Positions 1-9,207 are shown, counted from the first letter of the stretch. The stretch is DNA of 64,000 bases from Pseudomonas taetrolens (GCF_900475285.1 NZ_LS483370.1:186001-250000); one strand, 5' to 3'. The notes: generated from the letters alone by a model not told the origin. Numbers and translations: made by a program.

Positions 1-99
1 TTGGAACGATCAATCACGATAATTCTCCGCACGCTGGCGGCTGATTTGATCAGCCGCGAATGGGCAATGATTTTACGGTATCAAAGCGTTTCGGATTGA
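1..99 (+). CDS. 3' end of an unidentified gene (partial)
   Basis: The frame is open from base 1 to a TGA at 97-99 and would encode the last 32 residues of a protein ending in RYQSVSD. The stop lies one base from the stop of the convergent peptidase gene, a tight tail-to-tail arrangement typical of real genes. A perfect 9-bp inverted repeat with a 3-nt loop (37-57) falls inside this frame. The fragment is too short for a family assignment, so the coding call is tentative. Confidence 0.4.
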   Translation: MERSITIILRTLAADLISREWAMILRYQSVSD

Positions 100-100
100 A

Positions 101-1492
101 TCATTTATTAGAGTGTCGACGCTGACGCCAGCGTCTCCAGCCGACCGCCAGGATAATCAGCAGCCCCAGCAGGCCCAGGATGATCAGGCTCAAGCTGTTG
201 TAACTGAACAGGGGTTTTTCGATACGCACATACCCGGGTTCAGCAAATAACTCGCGCATGGCCACGTTGGCCTGCTTGAGGCTGATGCTCTGCAGTTGTC
301 TGGCCGGATCGGCAAAACGCCCGTCGTCATATTCACCCAGTGAAGCCCAGTAATAATCAGCCAGCGCACTGTTGCCTTGCACTGCCCAGGCCTGTCGGGC
401 AATGGCCGCCTGCTTGAGGCGGGCGAAGCGCTCGGGGTCGAGTCCATCCTTGAGCAATTGGGCTTTGAGGTTCGCCATGACCTCCTGCGCTTTGGGCACA
501 TCATCGCGGGCGAGGTCAGCATTCAGGCTTAAAAAGCCGACACCGCCGAACACTTCGCGCTCCGCCCATGGCCCGTAAGACAACCCATGTTTGAGCCTCA
601 GCTCGCTGTACAAGGCCCACTCCAGATAATCCCTGAGCAGGTTCCAGGTTTGGTCGCCTTGCTTCTCCAGCACCGGTTCCGGCAATAGCCAGTGCAGCTT
701 GGCCGTGTCGCCCACGGTGCCACGCACCAGCACGCGCTCGGCATCGGCCCTGGACTCGATGGCAGCCAAAGGCTTGTGCTCACTGGGCTCTACCGGATCG
801 AGCGCGCCATACGTACGTTCCAGGTAGGCCGGCAGCAGGCGGTCCAGATCCCCCACGACAATCAGTGTCATGTTGTTCGGGGCGTACCAGTTTTGCCGTA
901 CGGTTTCGAGTTGCTGGCGCGTCAGGTCATGCACTTCTGCCCGTTCCGCGCATTTAAGACCCAGTTCAACGGCCAGTTGATTGCTGGCGCTATGCCCCAG
1001 GTCCTGACGGTCGAGCCAGCGTTGCAGGTGTGAATAGTGGCCACCGTCTTCACGCTCGACCACCTGTTTGGCGTCATCGATACGCTGTTCGGTCAGTTGG
1101 GTTTGGGTGAGCAGGCTCAGCAGAAGATCGAGGATTTTGCGCTGATTTTTAGCCGGCGCCTCAATCACGAACGTTGTGTCGGCATGACTGGTGAAGGCAT
1201 TCCATTCACCGCCCAGGGCTTGCATGCGCTCTTCAAGGCCCCCTTCGCCCGCGTCATCGATACCACTGAACAGCAGGTGCTCCAGCAGATGAGGCAGCTG
1301 TTGATTGGCGCAGCTGAAATCATCCAGCCCGACGCCGACCACCAGGCGAATGGCCACATGTCCACGATCGTTACCTGGCTTGAGGATCAGTTGCAGGCCA
1401 TTGGGGAGCTGGTAGCCCTCCACGTTGGATCGATCGAGTGCGAAGCTCTGGGTGGCGCCCAGCAGCAGGCAGAGGAATAGCAGGCAACGCAT
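101..1492 (-). CDS. M16 family zinc metallopeptidase, membrane-anchored
   Basis: The 463-residue product starts with a signal peptide (about residues 1-18, ending SFA). It carries the inverted zinc motif HLLEH at residues 68-72 of the M16 (insulinase/pitrilysin) family; the third metal ligand is probably a Glu in VVERE near residues 144-148. A second, non-catalytic M16 half follows. A hydrophobic helix at about 433-452 before an Arg-rich tail suggests anchoring in the inner membrane with the peptidase domain in the periplasm. The ATG at 1492 follows AGGGA. The length fits single-chain periplasmic M16 proteins. The substrate cannot be read from sequence. Confidence 0.85.
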   Translation of the reverse strand: MRCLLFLCLLLGATQSFALDRSNVEGYQLPNGLQLILKPGNDRGHVAIRLVVGVGLDDFSCANQQLPHLLEHLLFSGIDDAGEGGLEERMQALGGEWNAFTSHADTTFVIEAPAKNQRKILDLLLSLLTQTQLTEQRIDDAKQVVEREDGGHYSHLQRWLDRQDLGHSASNQLAVELGLKCAERAEVHDLTRQQLETVRQNWYAPNNMTLIVVGDLDRLLPAYLERTYGALDPVEPSEHKPLAAIESRADAERVLVRGTVGDTAKLHWLLPEPVLEKQGDQTWNLLRDYLEWALYSELRLKHGLSYGPWAEREVFGGVGFLSLNADLARDDVPKAQEVMANLKAQLLKDGLDPERFARLKQAAIARQAWAVQGNSALADYYWASLGEYDDGRFADPARQLQSISLKQANVAMRELFAEPGYVRIEKPLFSYNSLSLIILGLLGLLIILAVGWRRWRQRRHSNK

Positions 1493-1574
1493 AAAAAATC
1501 CCTGAGTCCGTATTGGGTCAACCTGTGCAGGTTAGTCGGTACTGAGAGACTGACAACAGCTCGCTGCGCAACGT

Positions 1575-3233
1575 TCAAGGCGAATGATGGGTATCGACGG
1601 CGTCATCGAGTTGCAGGGCGCCGATTTCCGAGGTTTCCAGTACGACGTAGGCGCTGCTGCAAAAGAGCGAGTTAAGGCGCTTCATGTCGGCAATCAGCTC
1701 CAGGTGCAGTGAGCTGGTTTCGATGCTTTGTAGCACTTTACGTTGCAGGCGGCTGACGTGGGCGTGAGCCAGGCGCCGTTCCTGGGCGCGAAAACGACGT
1801 TTTTCCCGCAGCAACTGACGGGCGCTCTGCGGGTCGGCACTGAGAAACACGGTCAGGCCCAGGCGCAGGTTATCGATCAGTTGGCTGTGCAAGCCGGACA
1901 GCTCCTCAAGGCCATCTTCGGAGAAAGAGCGTCGCATCGCGGTTTTTTGCTGCTGCACTTTGCGCAGCATGCGCTCGATCAGATCGCTGGCGAGCTTGAG
2001 GTTAATCGCCAGCTCAATGATTTCTGCCCAGCGCCGACTGTCCTGTTCGCTCAAGTCTTCACGGGGCATTTGCGCCAGGTACAACTTGACCGAGCTGTAC
2101 AACACTTCAACGTCATCGCTGAGGGTGCGCATCTCTTGGGTCATCGCGGTTTGTTTACCGTGCAACACGTCGCGCATGTTGACCAGCATGTTGTCGATCA
2201 GGTCGCCGATGCGCAGGGTTTCGCGAACCGCATTGGCCAGTGCCAGGCCAGGTGTTTGCAGCGCAGTCGGGTCCAGGTGGCGCGGTTTGATCGCTCCGTT
2301 GAGGTGCTCGCGTTCGGGCAGTAACCAGGCGCAGAACCGCGCCATAATGCCCACCGTGGGCAAAAGCACGAAGCAGCGCAGGGTGTTGTAGAGCAGGTGA
2401 AAGCCGATCACCAGCTCCTGTGCGCTGTAATTCAGGCTGTCCATCCAGGCCACGAGCGGGTCGAGAACGGGAATGACCAGCAGCAGGCCGATCAACTTGT
2501 ACAACAGGCTGCCCAGGGCCACTTGGCGTCCGGCGGCGTTTTGCATGCTGGTGCTGAGGAACGCCAGCACGCCGCTGCCAATGTTGGCGCCAATCACCAG
2601 CCCCACGGCCACCGGCAAACTGATCATTCCGGCACCGGCCAGCGTGGCTGTCAGCAGTACCGCCGCCAGGCTTGAATAAGACACCATCGCGAACACGGCA
2701 CCGATCAAGGCGTCGAGCAGGATGTCACCGGTCAATGAGGCGAATATCACCTTCACGCCTTGGGCATGAGTGATGGGCGCGGCTGCTTCGACAATCAATT
2801 GCAGCGCCAGAATGATCAGGCCCAGACCGATGCCGACCCGGCCAAGTTGCCCGGCGCGGGTCTGCTTGCGTGACAGAAAGAAGATTACCCCGAGAAAAAT
2901 CAGCAGCGGTGACAGCCACGACAGGTCGAAGGTCAGTACTCGGGCCATCAAAGCCGTCCCGACATCGGCGCCGAGCATGGTGGCCAGTGCGGGCGTGAGC
3001 GTCATCAGGCCCTGGCCCACAAACGAAGTGACCAGCATGGCGGTGGCGTTACTGCTCTGAACCATGGCCGTGACCACGATGCCGGCGACAAATGCAAACA
3101 TGCGCCGGGACACGTTTTGTCCAATCACATGGCGCAGGTTTGAACCGTACACCCGCAAGATGCCAGTTCGGACAATGTGCGTACCCCAGATCAACAGGGC
3201 TACGGCGGAAAGCAGATTGAGCAGGGTCAGCAT
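1575..3233 (-). CDS. Na/Pi cotransporter family protein with PhoU-like C-terminus
   Basis: The 552-residue protein has a hydrophobic N-terminal half with the QSSNAT signature (residues 59-64) typical of the Na+/phosphate cotransporter family (NptA/YjbB type). A second, degenerate repeat around VSYSSLAA fits the inverted-repeat fold. From about residue 330 it becomes soluble and helical, like a PhoU domain. Family members mediate sodium-coupled phosphate movement, in bacteria often export. The ATG at 3233 has an AGGGAG ribosome binding site. It lies 3.4 kb from phoBR, but no Pho box was recognised at this gene, so a role in phosphate homeostasis is inferred from the family. Confidence 0.85.
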   Translation of the reverse strand: MLTLLNLLSAVALLIWGTHIVRTGILRVYGSNLRHVIGQNVSRRMFAFVAGIVVTAMVQSSNATAMLVTSFVGQGLMTLTPALATMLGADVGTALMARVLTFDLSWLSPLLIFLGVIFFLSRKQTRAGQLGRVGIGLGLIILALQLIVEAAAPITHAQGVKVIFASLTGDILLDALIGAVFAMVSYSSLAAVLLTATLAGAGMISLPVAVGLVIGANIGSGVLAFLSTSMQNAAGRQVALGSLLYKLIGLLLVIPVLDPLVAWMDSLNYSAQELVIGFHLLYNTLRCFVLLPTVGIMARFCAWLLPEREHLNGAIKPRHLDPTALQTPGLALANAVRETLRIGDLIDNMLVNMRDVLHGKQTAMTQEMRTLSDDVEVLYSSVKLYLAQMPREDLSEQDSRRWAEIIELAINLKLASDLIERMLRKVQQQKTAMRRSFSEDGLEELSGLHSQLIDNLRLGLTVFLSADPQSARQLLREKRRFRAQERRLAHAHVSRLQRKVLQSIETSSLHLELIADMKRLNSLFCSSAYVVLETSEIGALQLDDAVDTHHSP

Positions 3234-3382
3234 GCCGGCTCCCTGTGCGATGGATGTGCTGAGGTATCAGATAGCTGCAAGCCTTTTCTACGGCCTTTCT
3301 TAAGCTGTAGACGGCATTCGAGCAGAGCGCCAGCATCGCACAGGTTGAAACATTTCTGAAATATTTGCCGTGTCCCTCAACC

Positions 3383-3469
3383 TGCAGAAGCGAGCGTGCT
3401 CGCGACCAAATCCCTGCGGTATCTCAGATAAACCGCGTTGACTGGATCGCGAGCACGCTCGCTCCTGCA
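3383..3469. repeat. REPIN (inverted REP pair)
   Basis: Two inverted arms containing GCGAGCGTGCTCGCG-type cores bracket a centre with TCAGATAAACCGC. The 87-bp length and inner sequence match the units at 33363-33449, 33496-33582 and 37410-37496. The element sits between the Na/Pi gene and the CitMHS gene. It is a non-autonomous element presumably mobilised by a RAYT transposase; it may also act as a transcript-end hairpin. Confidence 0.85.
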
Positions 3470-3478
3470 CAGTAGGGG

Positions 3479-4786
3479 TTACAGCGTGCTGAACATCGGG
3501 AACGTGCCCAGCAACAAGGCCGCAACCAAGATGCACACACAGACCAGAACCGCCCATTTGAGAGTGAAGCGCTGGTGATCGCCAAACTCGATACCGGCCA
3601 GGGCCACGAGCAAATAGGTTGAAGGTACGAGCGGGCTGAGCAAATGCACGGGCTGGCCAACAATCGAGGCACGGGCCATTTCTACCGCGGTAATACCGTA
3701 GTGGCTGGCGGCTTCTGCCAGGACCGGCAATACGCCGTAGTAGAACGCATCGTTGGACATGAAGAAGGTGAAGGGCATGCTCACCAGTGCGGTAATCACC
3801 GCCAGGTAAGGCCCGAGCGCTGGCGGGATGACGCCCAGCAGGCTTTTCGACATGGCATCGACCATACCGGTGCCCGACAGGATGCCGGTAAAGATACCTG
3901 CTGCGAAAATCAGCCCGACCACCGCCAATACGCTGCCGGCATGCGCCGCGACGCGGTCTTTCTGTTGTTGCAGGCAAGGGTAGTTGACGACCATTGCGAT
4001 GCTGAACGCGACCATGAACAGCACGGGCAGGGGCAGTAGCCCCGCGATCAGTGTCACCATCAGCGCCAGGGTCAGCAGGCCGTTGAACCAGATCAGTTTG
4101 GGACGACGGGCATCAGGGAACTGCGACACGCTGATTTCGCTGTGATCGATTTCATCTCCGTGCAGGTGCAGTTCACCCAGGCGTGCGCGTTCACGTTTAC
4201 CGTAGAACCAGGCAATGGCCAGAATGGCGACTACCCCGGCCAGCATGGCGGGAATCATGGGCACAAAGATATCGGAAGGGTCTACATGCAGCGCACTGGC
4301 AGCGCGCGCAGTCGGGCCACCCCACGGGGTCATGTTCATCACGCCACCGGCCAGAATGATCAGGCCGGCCATGATCCGTGGGCTCATACCGATGCGGCTG
4401 TAGAGCGGCAGCATCGCGGCTACGCAAATCATGTACGTGGTTGCACCGTCGCCGTCGAGTGACACCACCAGGGCGAGCACTGCGGTACCGACCGAGACTT
4501 TGAGCGGATCACCTTTGACCAGCTTGAGGATCTTGCGCACTGCCGGGTCAAACAGGCCGGAGTCGATCATCAGCGCGAAGTAGAGGATGGCGAACATCAA
4601 CATCACGCCGGTGGGGGCGAGTTTGCTGATGCCTTCGAGCATCATCGGTCCGATCTTCGGTGCAAAACCACCAAATACCGCGAACAGGATAGGGATCAGG
4701 ATCAAGGCGATCAGCGCGGACAGGCGCTTGGTCATGATCAGGTACATGAACGTAATGACCATGGCAAAGCCAAGGAAAGTCAGCAT
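3479..4786 (-). CDS. CitMHS family citrate:metal/H+ symporter
   Basis: The 435-residue polytopic membrane protein has the length and features of the CitMHS family, which takes up citrate complexed with Mg2+ or Ca2+ together with protons. Visible signs are about 11-12 hydrophobic segments, the GGVMNMTPWGGPTARA stretch near residue 147, and a second-half SNDAFYYGVLPVL segment. The ATG at 4786 follows a CTGGAG ribosome binding site. The gene stands alone between REP-type repeats. A Crc-like AACAACAA motif lies on the coding strand about 130 nt upstream, which would suit a carbon-source transporter. The metal preference cannot be told from sequence. Confidence 0.88.
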   Translation of the reverse strand: MLTFLGFAMVITFMYLIMTKRLSALIALILIPILFAVFGGFAPKIGPMMLEGISKLAPTGVMLMFAILYFALMIDSGLFDPAVRKILKLVKGDPLKVSVGTAVLALVVSLDGDGATTYMICVAAMLPLYSRIGMSPRIMAGLIILAGGVMNMTPWGGPTARAASALHVDPSDIFVPMIPAMLAGVVAILAIAWFYGKRERARLGELHLHGDEIDHSEISVSQFPDARRPKLIWFNGLLTLALMVTLIAGLLPLPVLFMVAFSIAMVVNYPCLQQQKDRVAAHAGSVLAVVGLIFAAGIFTGILSGTGMVDAMSKSLLGVIPPALGPYLAVITALVSMPFTFFMSNDAFYYGVLPVLAEAASHYGITAVEMARASIVGQPVHLLSPLVPSTYLLVALAGIEFGDHQRFTLKWAVLVCVCILVAALLLGTFPMFSTL

Positions 4787-4917
4787 AGGAACACTCCAGG
4801 CGCAACGAGGGCAGGCAAGGGCAAACCGTAGAGGTCAGCGCAGGACGGAAAGCTCGAAAGGGAGAGGCGCGGGGAGGGAGTACGGGCGGGTATCGACAAA
4901 CATCAGCATCACCATTT

Positions 4918-4925
4918 TTGTTGTT
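4918..4925 (-). promoter_or_regulatory. Possible Hfq/Crc catabolite-repression motif
   Basis: On the coding strand of the CitMHS gene this reads AACAACAA, a perfect AANAANAA motif as bound by Hfq with Crc in Pseudomonas. It is about 130 nt upstream of the start codon, further than usual for direct translational blocking, so it matters only if the transcript starts upstream of it. Confidence 0.35.
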
Positions 4926-5051
4926 AGTTGGGCGTTGACCCTGTGTCAGGACACTGGTCAGGCCGACCGGTCTTTTGCCGGTGGTGACGGGATGCTAAAG
5001 ATGAATTCTTTCACCCAGCTTTCGAAGGCGAAAAAACTGCTCTGTGGGTAT

Positions 5052-5104
5052 TACGACGGCTACGCCGCTGAACGCGGCCTCGCGCCACTCGACCGCTGCC
5101 ACGG
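5052..5104. repeat. Dispersed GC-rich repeat, second family, copy 1
   Basis: The sequence contains ACGCGGCCTCGCG followed by CTCGACCGC. The same order of blocks occurs at 44921-44973 with about 80 percent identity by eye. The downstream GGGTCGAG (5117-5124) can pair with CTCGACC, making a hairpin. It differs from the REP/REPIN family in this window. Confidence 0.65.
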
Positions 5105-5155
5105 ATGGATTCAGGGGTCGAGTAAAACGAGGTGGCGTCTCTGTCGGGCGCTCTG

Positions 5156-6496
5156 TCAGTCCAGCTTCAGGACTTTGGCCAGCACGATTTTCGGGCCCTT
5201 CATCTTTTTGATGATGATGCGCAAACCTTCGACTTCCAGTTGCTCTTCTTCTTCCGGCACCCGCTTGAGGGTGTCGTAGATCAGGCCGGCAACCGTTTCG
5301 GCTTCGATATGGTCCAGGTCAACACCCAGCAATCGCTCAATCTTGAACAGCGGCGTGTCGCCCCGCACCAGCAGTTTGCCTGGTTGATAGGACAGGATTC
5401 CGCGTTCGGTCTTGCGGTGTTCGTCCTGAATATCGCCCACCAGCACTTCGAGCACGTCCTCCATGGTCAGGTAGCCGACAACCTTGCCGTCTGCTTCTTC
5501 GACCAATGCAAAGTGAGCACCGCCCTTGCGGAACTGCTCGAGCAATTGCGACAGCGGCATGTGTCGCGATACGCGCTCCAGCGGGCGGGTCAGTTCATCG
5601 AGATTGAACGTCTCGGGCAAGTGGTCCAGATCTGCCAGCTCCAGCAGCAGGTCCTTGATGTGCAGCAGACCAACGAATGTGTTGGTTTCTGCATCGTAGA
5701 CCGGGTACCGGCTGAACTTGTGACGGCGGAACAGCGCCAGAATTTCTTTGAGCGGAGCCTTGGAGTCGAGAGTGACGAGGTCTTCGCGGGAGTTGGCCCA
5801 GTCGACCACTTCCAGTTCGCCCATTTCCACGGCGGAGGCCAGTACACGCATGCCCTGATCGCTCGGGTCCTGACCGCGGCTGGAGTGCAGGATCAGTTTG
5901 AGTTCTTCACGGCTGTAGGCGTGATCGTGATGCGCACCGGGTTCACCTTGGCCCGCGATGCGCAAAATGGCGTTGGCGCTGGCGTTAAGCAGGTAAATCG
6001 CCGGGTACATGGCCCAGTAGAACAGGTAAAGCGGCACGGCTGTCCACAGCGACAGGGCCTCGGGTTTGCGAATGGCCCACGACTTGGGTGCCAGTTCACC
6101 GACCACGATGTGCAGATACGAAATGATGAAGAACGCGGCAAAAAACGACACGCCTTTGACCACTTCGGGGGAGTCGACGCCCATGGCGCCCAGCAGCGGC
6201 TCCAGCAAGTGGGCAAACGCCGGCTCGCCGACCCAGCCCAGGCCCAGCGACGCCAGGGTGATACCCAGTTGGCATGCTGAAAGGTACGCGTCGAGCTGGT
6301 TATGAACGGTACGCAGGATCTGGCCGCGCCAGCCGTTCAGCTCTGCAATGGCTTCGACCCGGGTCGAGCGCAGTTTGACCATGGCAAATTCCGCCGCAAC
6401 GAAAAAGCCGTTGAGCAAAACCAGGATCAGTGCAAAAAGAATCATGCCGAAGTCGGCGAAGAGTGTGGCGAGGGTAAAGCCAGGGGAAGGGTCCAT
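5156..6496 (-). CDS. CorC/HlyC-type membrane protein (DUF21, CBS pair, CorC_HlyC)
   Basis: The 446-residue protein starts with about 200 residues of DUF21/CNNM-type transmembrane domain (LNGFFVAAEFAMVKLR near residue 27-45). Two CBS domains follow at about 220-340, and the protein ends in a CorC_HlyC transporter-associated domain (LLGVDLDHIEAETVAGLIYD). Such proteins are implicated in Mg2+/Co2+ homeostasis; the older hemolysin label is historical. The start at 6496 has only a weak ribosome binding site. It lies 118 bp downstream of phoR in the same direction. Confidence 0.88.
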   Translation of the reverse strand: MDPSPGFTLATLFADFGMILFALILVLLNGFFVAAEFAMVKLRSTRVEAIAELNGWRGQILRTVHNQLDAYLSACQLGITLASLGLGWVGEPAFAHLLEPLLGAMGVDSPEVVKGVSFFAAFFIISYLHIVVGELAPKSWAIRKPEALSLWTAVPLYLFYWAMYPAIYLLNASANAILRIAGQGEPGAHHDHAYSREELKLILHSSRGQDPSDQGMRVLASAVEMGELEVVDWANSREDLVTLDSKAPLKEILALFRRHKFSRYPVYDAETNTFVGLLHIKDLLLELADLDHLPETFNLDELTRPLERVSRHMPLSQLLEQFRKGGAHFALVEEADGKVVGYLTMEDVLEVLVGDIQDEHRKTERGILSYQPGKLLVRGDTPLFKIERLLGVDLDHIEAETVAGLIYDTLKRVPEEEEQLEVEGLRIIIKKMKGPKIVLAKVLKLD

Positions 6497-6614
6497 GATG
6501 GAGTTTTAATGGTTCCGTTGTTTCAAGTGGGGAGGTAAGGGCCTGAAAGCTTGGCCTCGGCCGAGCAATGTAGCGGCTGAGGTGGCCTTTGCCTAGTGGT
6601 CAAAGGCCACATGA

Positions 6615-7937
6615 CTAGTCGACGATAGTCTGGAGGTTGGGTTTTGCTATCTGCGTCGCAGCGAAATGGCAGGTGAATGTGCTGCCACGCCCCGGCACGC
6701 TGCTGATCTCAAGGGTCGCCCGATGACGTAACAGCACATGCTTGACGATGGCCAGGCCCAGTCCGGTCCCGCCGGTGCTGGCATTACGGCTGGAGTCGAC
6801 GCGGTAGAAACGTTCGGTCAGGCGCGGCAGGTGTTTGTTATCGATCCCGACGCCCGAATCCTGAACCCCCAGATGTGCCCCCAGGGCGTCTGTCCACCAG
6901 CGAATACGGATGCTGCCACCGTCCGGGGTGTATTTGACGGCGTTGAACACCAGATTGGAAAAGGCGCTGCGCAACTCGGCTTCACTGCCTTTGAGGGCGA
7001 TCCCGGCTTCGATATCCAGCGTGATGGTCTGGTTACGCTCGCCGGACAACGCCTGTGCGTCGTTCTTGATGGTTTGCAGCAGCGCATCTATCGCTACCGG
7101 CTGGTTATCCGAGGGATAGTCGGTGGCTTCAAGTTTGGCCAGCAACAGCAGGTCGTTGAGCAAGGTTTGCATGCGCTCGCCTTGTTGCTGCATTTGCGAT
7201 AACGGCCGCTTCCAGCGCGGGTTGATGTCGTCAACGTTGTCGAGCAGTGTTTCCAGATAACCACAGATGACGGTCAACGGTGTGCGCAGTTCATGGGAGA
7301 CGTTGGCGATAAAGTCTTTGCGCATTTGCTCAAGCTGATGAAGACGGGTGACGTCGCGTACCAGCATCAGGTGCTCGTTGTTGCCATAACGGGTGATATA
7401 GAGCTGGATTCGCAAGTGATCATTGACCGGGGAGGGGATATCCAGCGGTTCGGCGTAGTTGCCTTGCTCGAAGTACTCCTTGAAGCGCGGGTGGCGAACC
7501 AGGTTGCTGACCGGCTGGCCGCCATCCTGAGGAGTCTTGAGCCCGAGCAAGGTTTCGGCAGCGCGGTTCCACCACTCCAGATTGCCTTCGCTGTCGAGCA
7601 TCACCACTGCATCCTTGAGCGCCGCGGTGGATTCTTGCACCCGGTCGATCACCGCTTGCAGGCGTCCACGCACCCGTTGATCGCGGCGTTGCAGATGGTA
7701 AATGCTGTCGAACACTTCGCCCCACATGCCATAACCGTCGGGTGGCGCTTCGTCCGGTTGGTGATGACGCAACCAGTCGTGCAGACGCAGCAACTGTTTG
7801 AGCGTCCAGCCCAGATAGACCGCCAGGCCAAGTGCCAGGCTCCAGCCATAGTAGCCACTGATCAACCCGACCAGCAGGCAACCGGTGACCAGCAGCAGCA
7901 AATGACGAACAAGAGTGCCATGCCAGTTTTGATTCAC
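6615..7937 (-). CDS. phoR: Phosphate regulon sensor histidine kinase PhoR
   Basis: The 440-residue kinase has two N-terminal hydrophobic segments (about residues 8-50), a PAS domain (about 100-190), a HisKA domain with the phospho-accepting His215 in VSHELRTPLT, and a HATPase domain with NLVFNAVKYTP (N box), DSGVGID (G1) and GGTGLGLAIVKHVL (G2). This is the PhoR layout without a large periplasmic sensor, consistent with sensing through PstSCAB-PhoU. The start is GTG at 7937, preceded by AAGGA about 13 nt upstream. It is 44 bp downstream of phoB and surely co-transcribed. It phosphorylates PhoB when phosphate is scarce. Confidence 0.95.
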   Translation of the reverse strand: MNQNWHGTLVRHLLLLVTGCLLVGLISGYYGWSLALGLAVYLGWTLKQLLRLHDWLRHHQPDEAPPDGYGMWGEVFDSIYHLQRRDQRVRGRLQAVIDRVQESTAALKDAVVMLDSEGNLEWWNRAAETLLGLKTPQDGGQPVSNLVRHPRFKEYFEQGNYAEPLDIPSPVNDHLRIQLYITRYGNNEHLMLVRDVTRLHQLEQMRKDFIANVSHELRTPLTVICGYLETLLDNVDDINPRWKRPLSQMQQQGERMQTLLNDLLLLAKLEATDYPSDNQPVAIDALLQTIKNDAQALSGERNQTITLDIEAGIALKGSEAELRSAFSNLVFNAVKYTPDGGSIRIRWWTDALGAHLGVQDSGVGIDNKHLPRLTERFYRVDSSRNASTGGTGLGLAIVKHVLLRHRATLEISSVPGRGSTFTCHFAATQIAKPNLQTIVD

Positions 7938-7981
7938 GTCGCGCGGGTCCTTGCATGCCGTTGGATCAGAAAGAGGGGTTA

Positions 7982-8674
7982 TCAGTTCTTGGTCGAGAAC
8001 CGATAACCGGTGCCGCGCACGGTTTGTACCAGATTTTCGTAAGCCTCGCCGAGCGCCTTGCGCAGCCGACGGATATGAACGTCCACAGTGCGTTCTTCGA
8101 CGTAGACGTTGCCACCCCAGACTTGATCAAGTAATTGGCCGCGGGTGTAGGCGCGCTCCTGGTGGGTCATGAAAAACTGTAGCAGACGATATTCGGTGGG
8201 GCCCATTTCGGCAGGTGTGCCGTCGATGGTCACACGATGGCTGATGGGATCCAGCAGCAAGCCGCCAATTTCGATCGGGGCCTCGGCGTCAGCCGGGCCG
8301 GCCCGGCGCAGCACCGCTTTGAGGCGGGCCACCAGTTCACGCGGGGAAAACGGTTTGGTGATGTAGTCATCAGCGCCGACTTCCAGGCCCTGGATCTTGT
8401 TGTCCTCTTCACCCTTGGCCGTCAGCATGATGATCGGGATGTCGTTGGTCAGCTCTTCGCGCTTGAGGCGGCGGGCCAGCTCGATACCCGAAGTGCCGCC
8501 GGGCAGCATCCAGTCCAGCAGGACCAGATCAGGTTTACGGTCAACGATGATGGCGTGTGCGTCCTGAGCATTGTCGGCTTCGAGGCAGTCATAGCCTGCC
8601 ATTTCCAAGGCCACCGCGATCATTTCGCGGATCGGCGCCTCGTCATCTACGATCAGAATGCTCCTGCCTGCCAT
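7982..8674 (-). CDS. phoB: Phosphate regulon response regulator PhoB
   Basis: The 230-residue OmpR-family regulator has acidic residues D10 and D11, phospho-acceptor D54 in VLLDWMLPG, conserved K107 in [12 protein letters not shown], and a C-terminal winged helix ([26 protein letters not shown]). Length and sequence match PhoB. When phosphorylated by PhoR it binds Pho boxes and activates phosphate-scavenging genes. Candidate Pho boxes lie upstream at 8687-8704 and 8728-8745, consistent with autoregulation. Confidence 0.97.
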   Translation of the reverse strand: MAGRSILIVDDEAPIREMIAVALEMAGYDCLEADNAQDAHAIIVDRKPDLVLLDWMLPGGTSGIELARRLKREELTNDIPIIMLTAKGEEDNKIQGLEVGADDYITKPFSPRELVARLKAVLRRAGPADAEAPIEIGGLLLDPISHRVTIDGTPAEMGPTEYRLLQFFMTHQERAYTRGQLLDQVWGGNVYVEERTVDVHIRRLRKALGEAYENLVQTVRGTGYRFSTKN

Positions 8675-8686
8675 GCCGTACTCCTA

Positions 8687-8704
8687 GTGTCATTTAACTG
8701 TCTT
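8687..8704 (+). promoter_or_regulatory. phoB: Candidate Pho box
   Basis: GTGTCATTTAACTGTCTT matches the Pho box consensus (two CTGTCAY blocks spaced by a 4-bp AT-rich linker) at 15 of 18 positions. It lies on the plus strand, only 12 bp before the phoB start, so it points away from phoB and towards the gene at 8827. Confidence 0.55.
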
Positions 8705-8727
8705 GTGGCGCATTAGATAACGGAATT

Positions 8728-8745
8728 ATTGCAGTCGTGTGACAG
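8728..8745 (-). promoter_or_regulatory. phoB: Candidate Pho box oriented towards phoB
   Basis: On the minus strand this reads CTGTCACACGACTGCAAT: the first CTGTCA block is intact, the second is degenerate, and 13 of 18 positions match the Pho box consensus. It is 53 bp upstream of the phoB start, the usual location for an autoregulatory box. Confidence 0.5.
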
Positions 8746-8826
8746 TCATGCGGGGTAAACGCGTGCTCTAGGTTAATGGACTACGCTTTGGGTTCAAATC
8801 GTACAACCACCAAGAGGACGATTCCG

Positions 8827-9207
8827 ATGATTTCCAGCTCTTTTTCTTTTAAAACCCTCCTGCTCACGGCAGTCATGACCTTGCCCGGACTGGCGCTTGC
8901 AGCGGATCCGGCCATGACCAAGGACGGCATGCTGGTGGATCACAACGGAATGACGCTTTACACCTTCGCCAAGGATGCAGGTGGCAAGTCGATGTGCAAC
9001 GACAAGTGTGCGACCAACTGGCCGCCCCTGAAGGCCGACAGCACGGATGAGAGCATGGGCAAATGGACGGTAATCAGCCGCGACGATGATCAGATGCAAT
9101 GGGCCTATGACGGCAAGCCGTTGTACACCTTTGTCATGGACAAGAAAGCAGGCGATGTAACAGGCGACGGCAAGATGGACGGTGCCTGGAAAGTAGCCAA
9201 GCCTTAA
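8827..9207 (+). CDS. Secreted repeat protein of unknown function (COG4315 type)
   Basis: The 126-residue product starts at ATG 8827 after an AAGAGGAC ribosome binding site; an upstream in-frame ATG at 8776 would hide the signal peptide. Residues 1-22 form a signal peptide ending ALA. The mature part has two copies of a short repeat, GMTLYTFAKDAGGKSMCNDKC and GKPLYTFVMDKKAGDVTGDG, as in the secreted-repeat/lipoprotein_15 family. The role is unknown; it is presumed periplasmic. The Cys pair in the first repeat (CNDKC) could form a disulfide. A strong terminator follows. Confidence 0.88.
   Translation: MISSSFSFKTLLLTAVMTLPGLALAADPAMTKDGMLVDHNGMTLYTFAKDAGGKSMCNDKCATNWPPLKADSTDESMGKWTVISRDDDQMQWAYDGKPLYTFVMDKKAGDVTGDGKMDGAWKVAKP

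Larger units (their letters stand above)
4787..5155. other. Intergenic region between CitMHS and CorC-like genes
   Basis: This 369-bp stretch holds the leader of the CitMHS gene and, at 5052-5104, a GC-rich repeat shared with 44921-44973. I see no convincing ORF with its own ribosome binding site and no RNA gene. GGTCAGGCCGACCGGTC near 4956-4972 is a locally palindromic sequence of unknown role. Confidence 0.6.

Noticed and set aside
5132..6280. Plus-strand open frame of 382 codons opposite the CorC/HlyC gene
   Set aside because: It lies fully antisense to a protein with clear DUF21 and CBS motifs; its translation is rich in Q, H and V as expected from the complement of a GC-rich gene.
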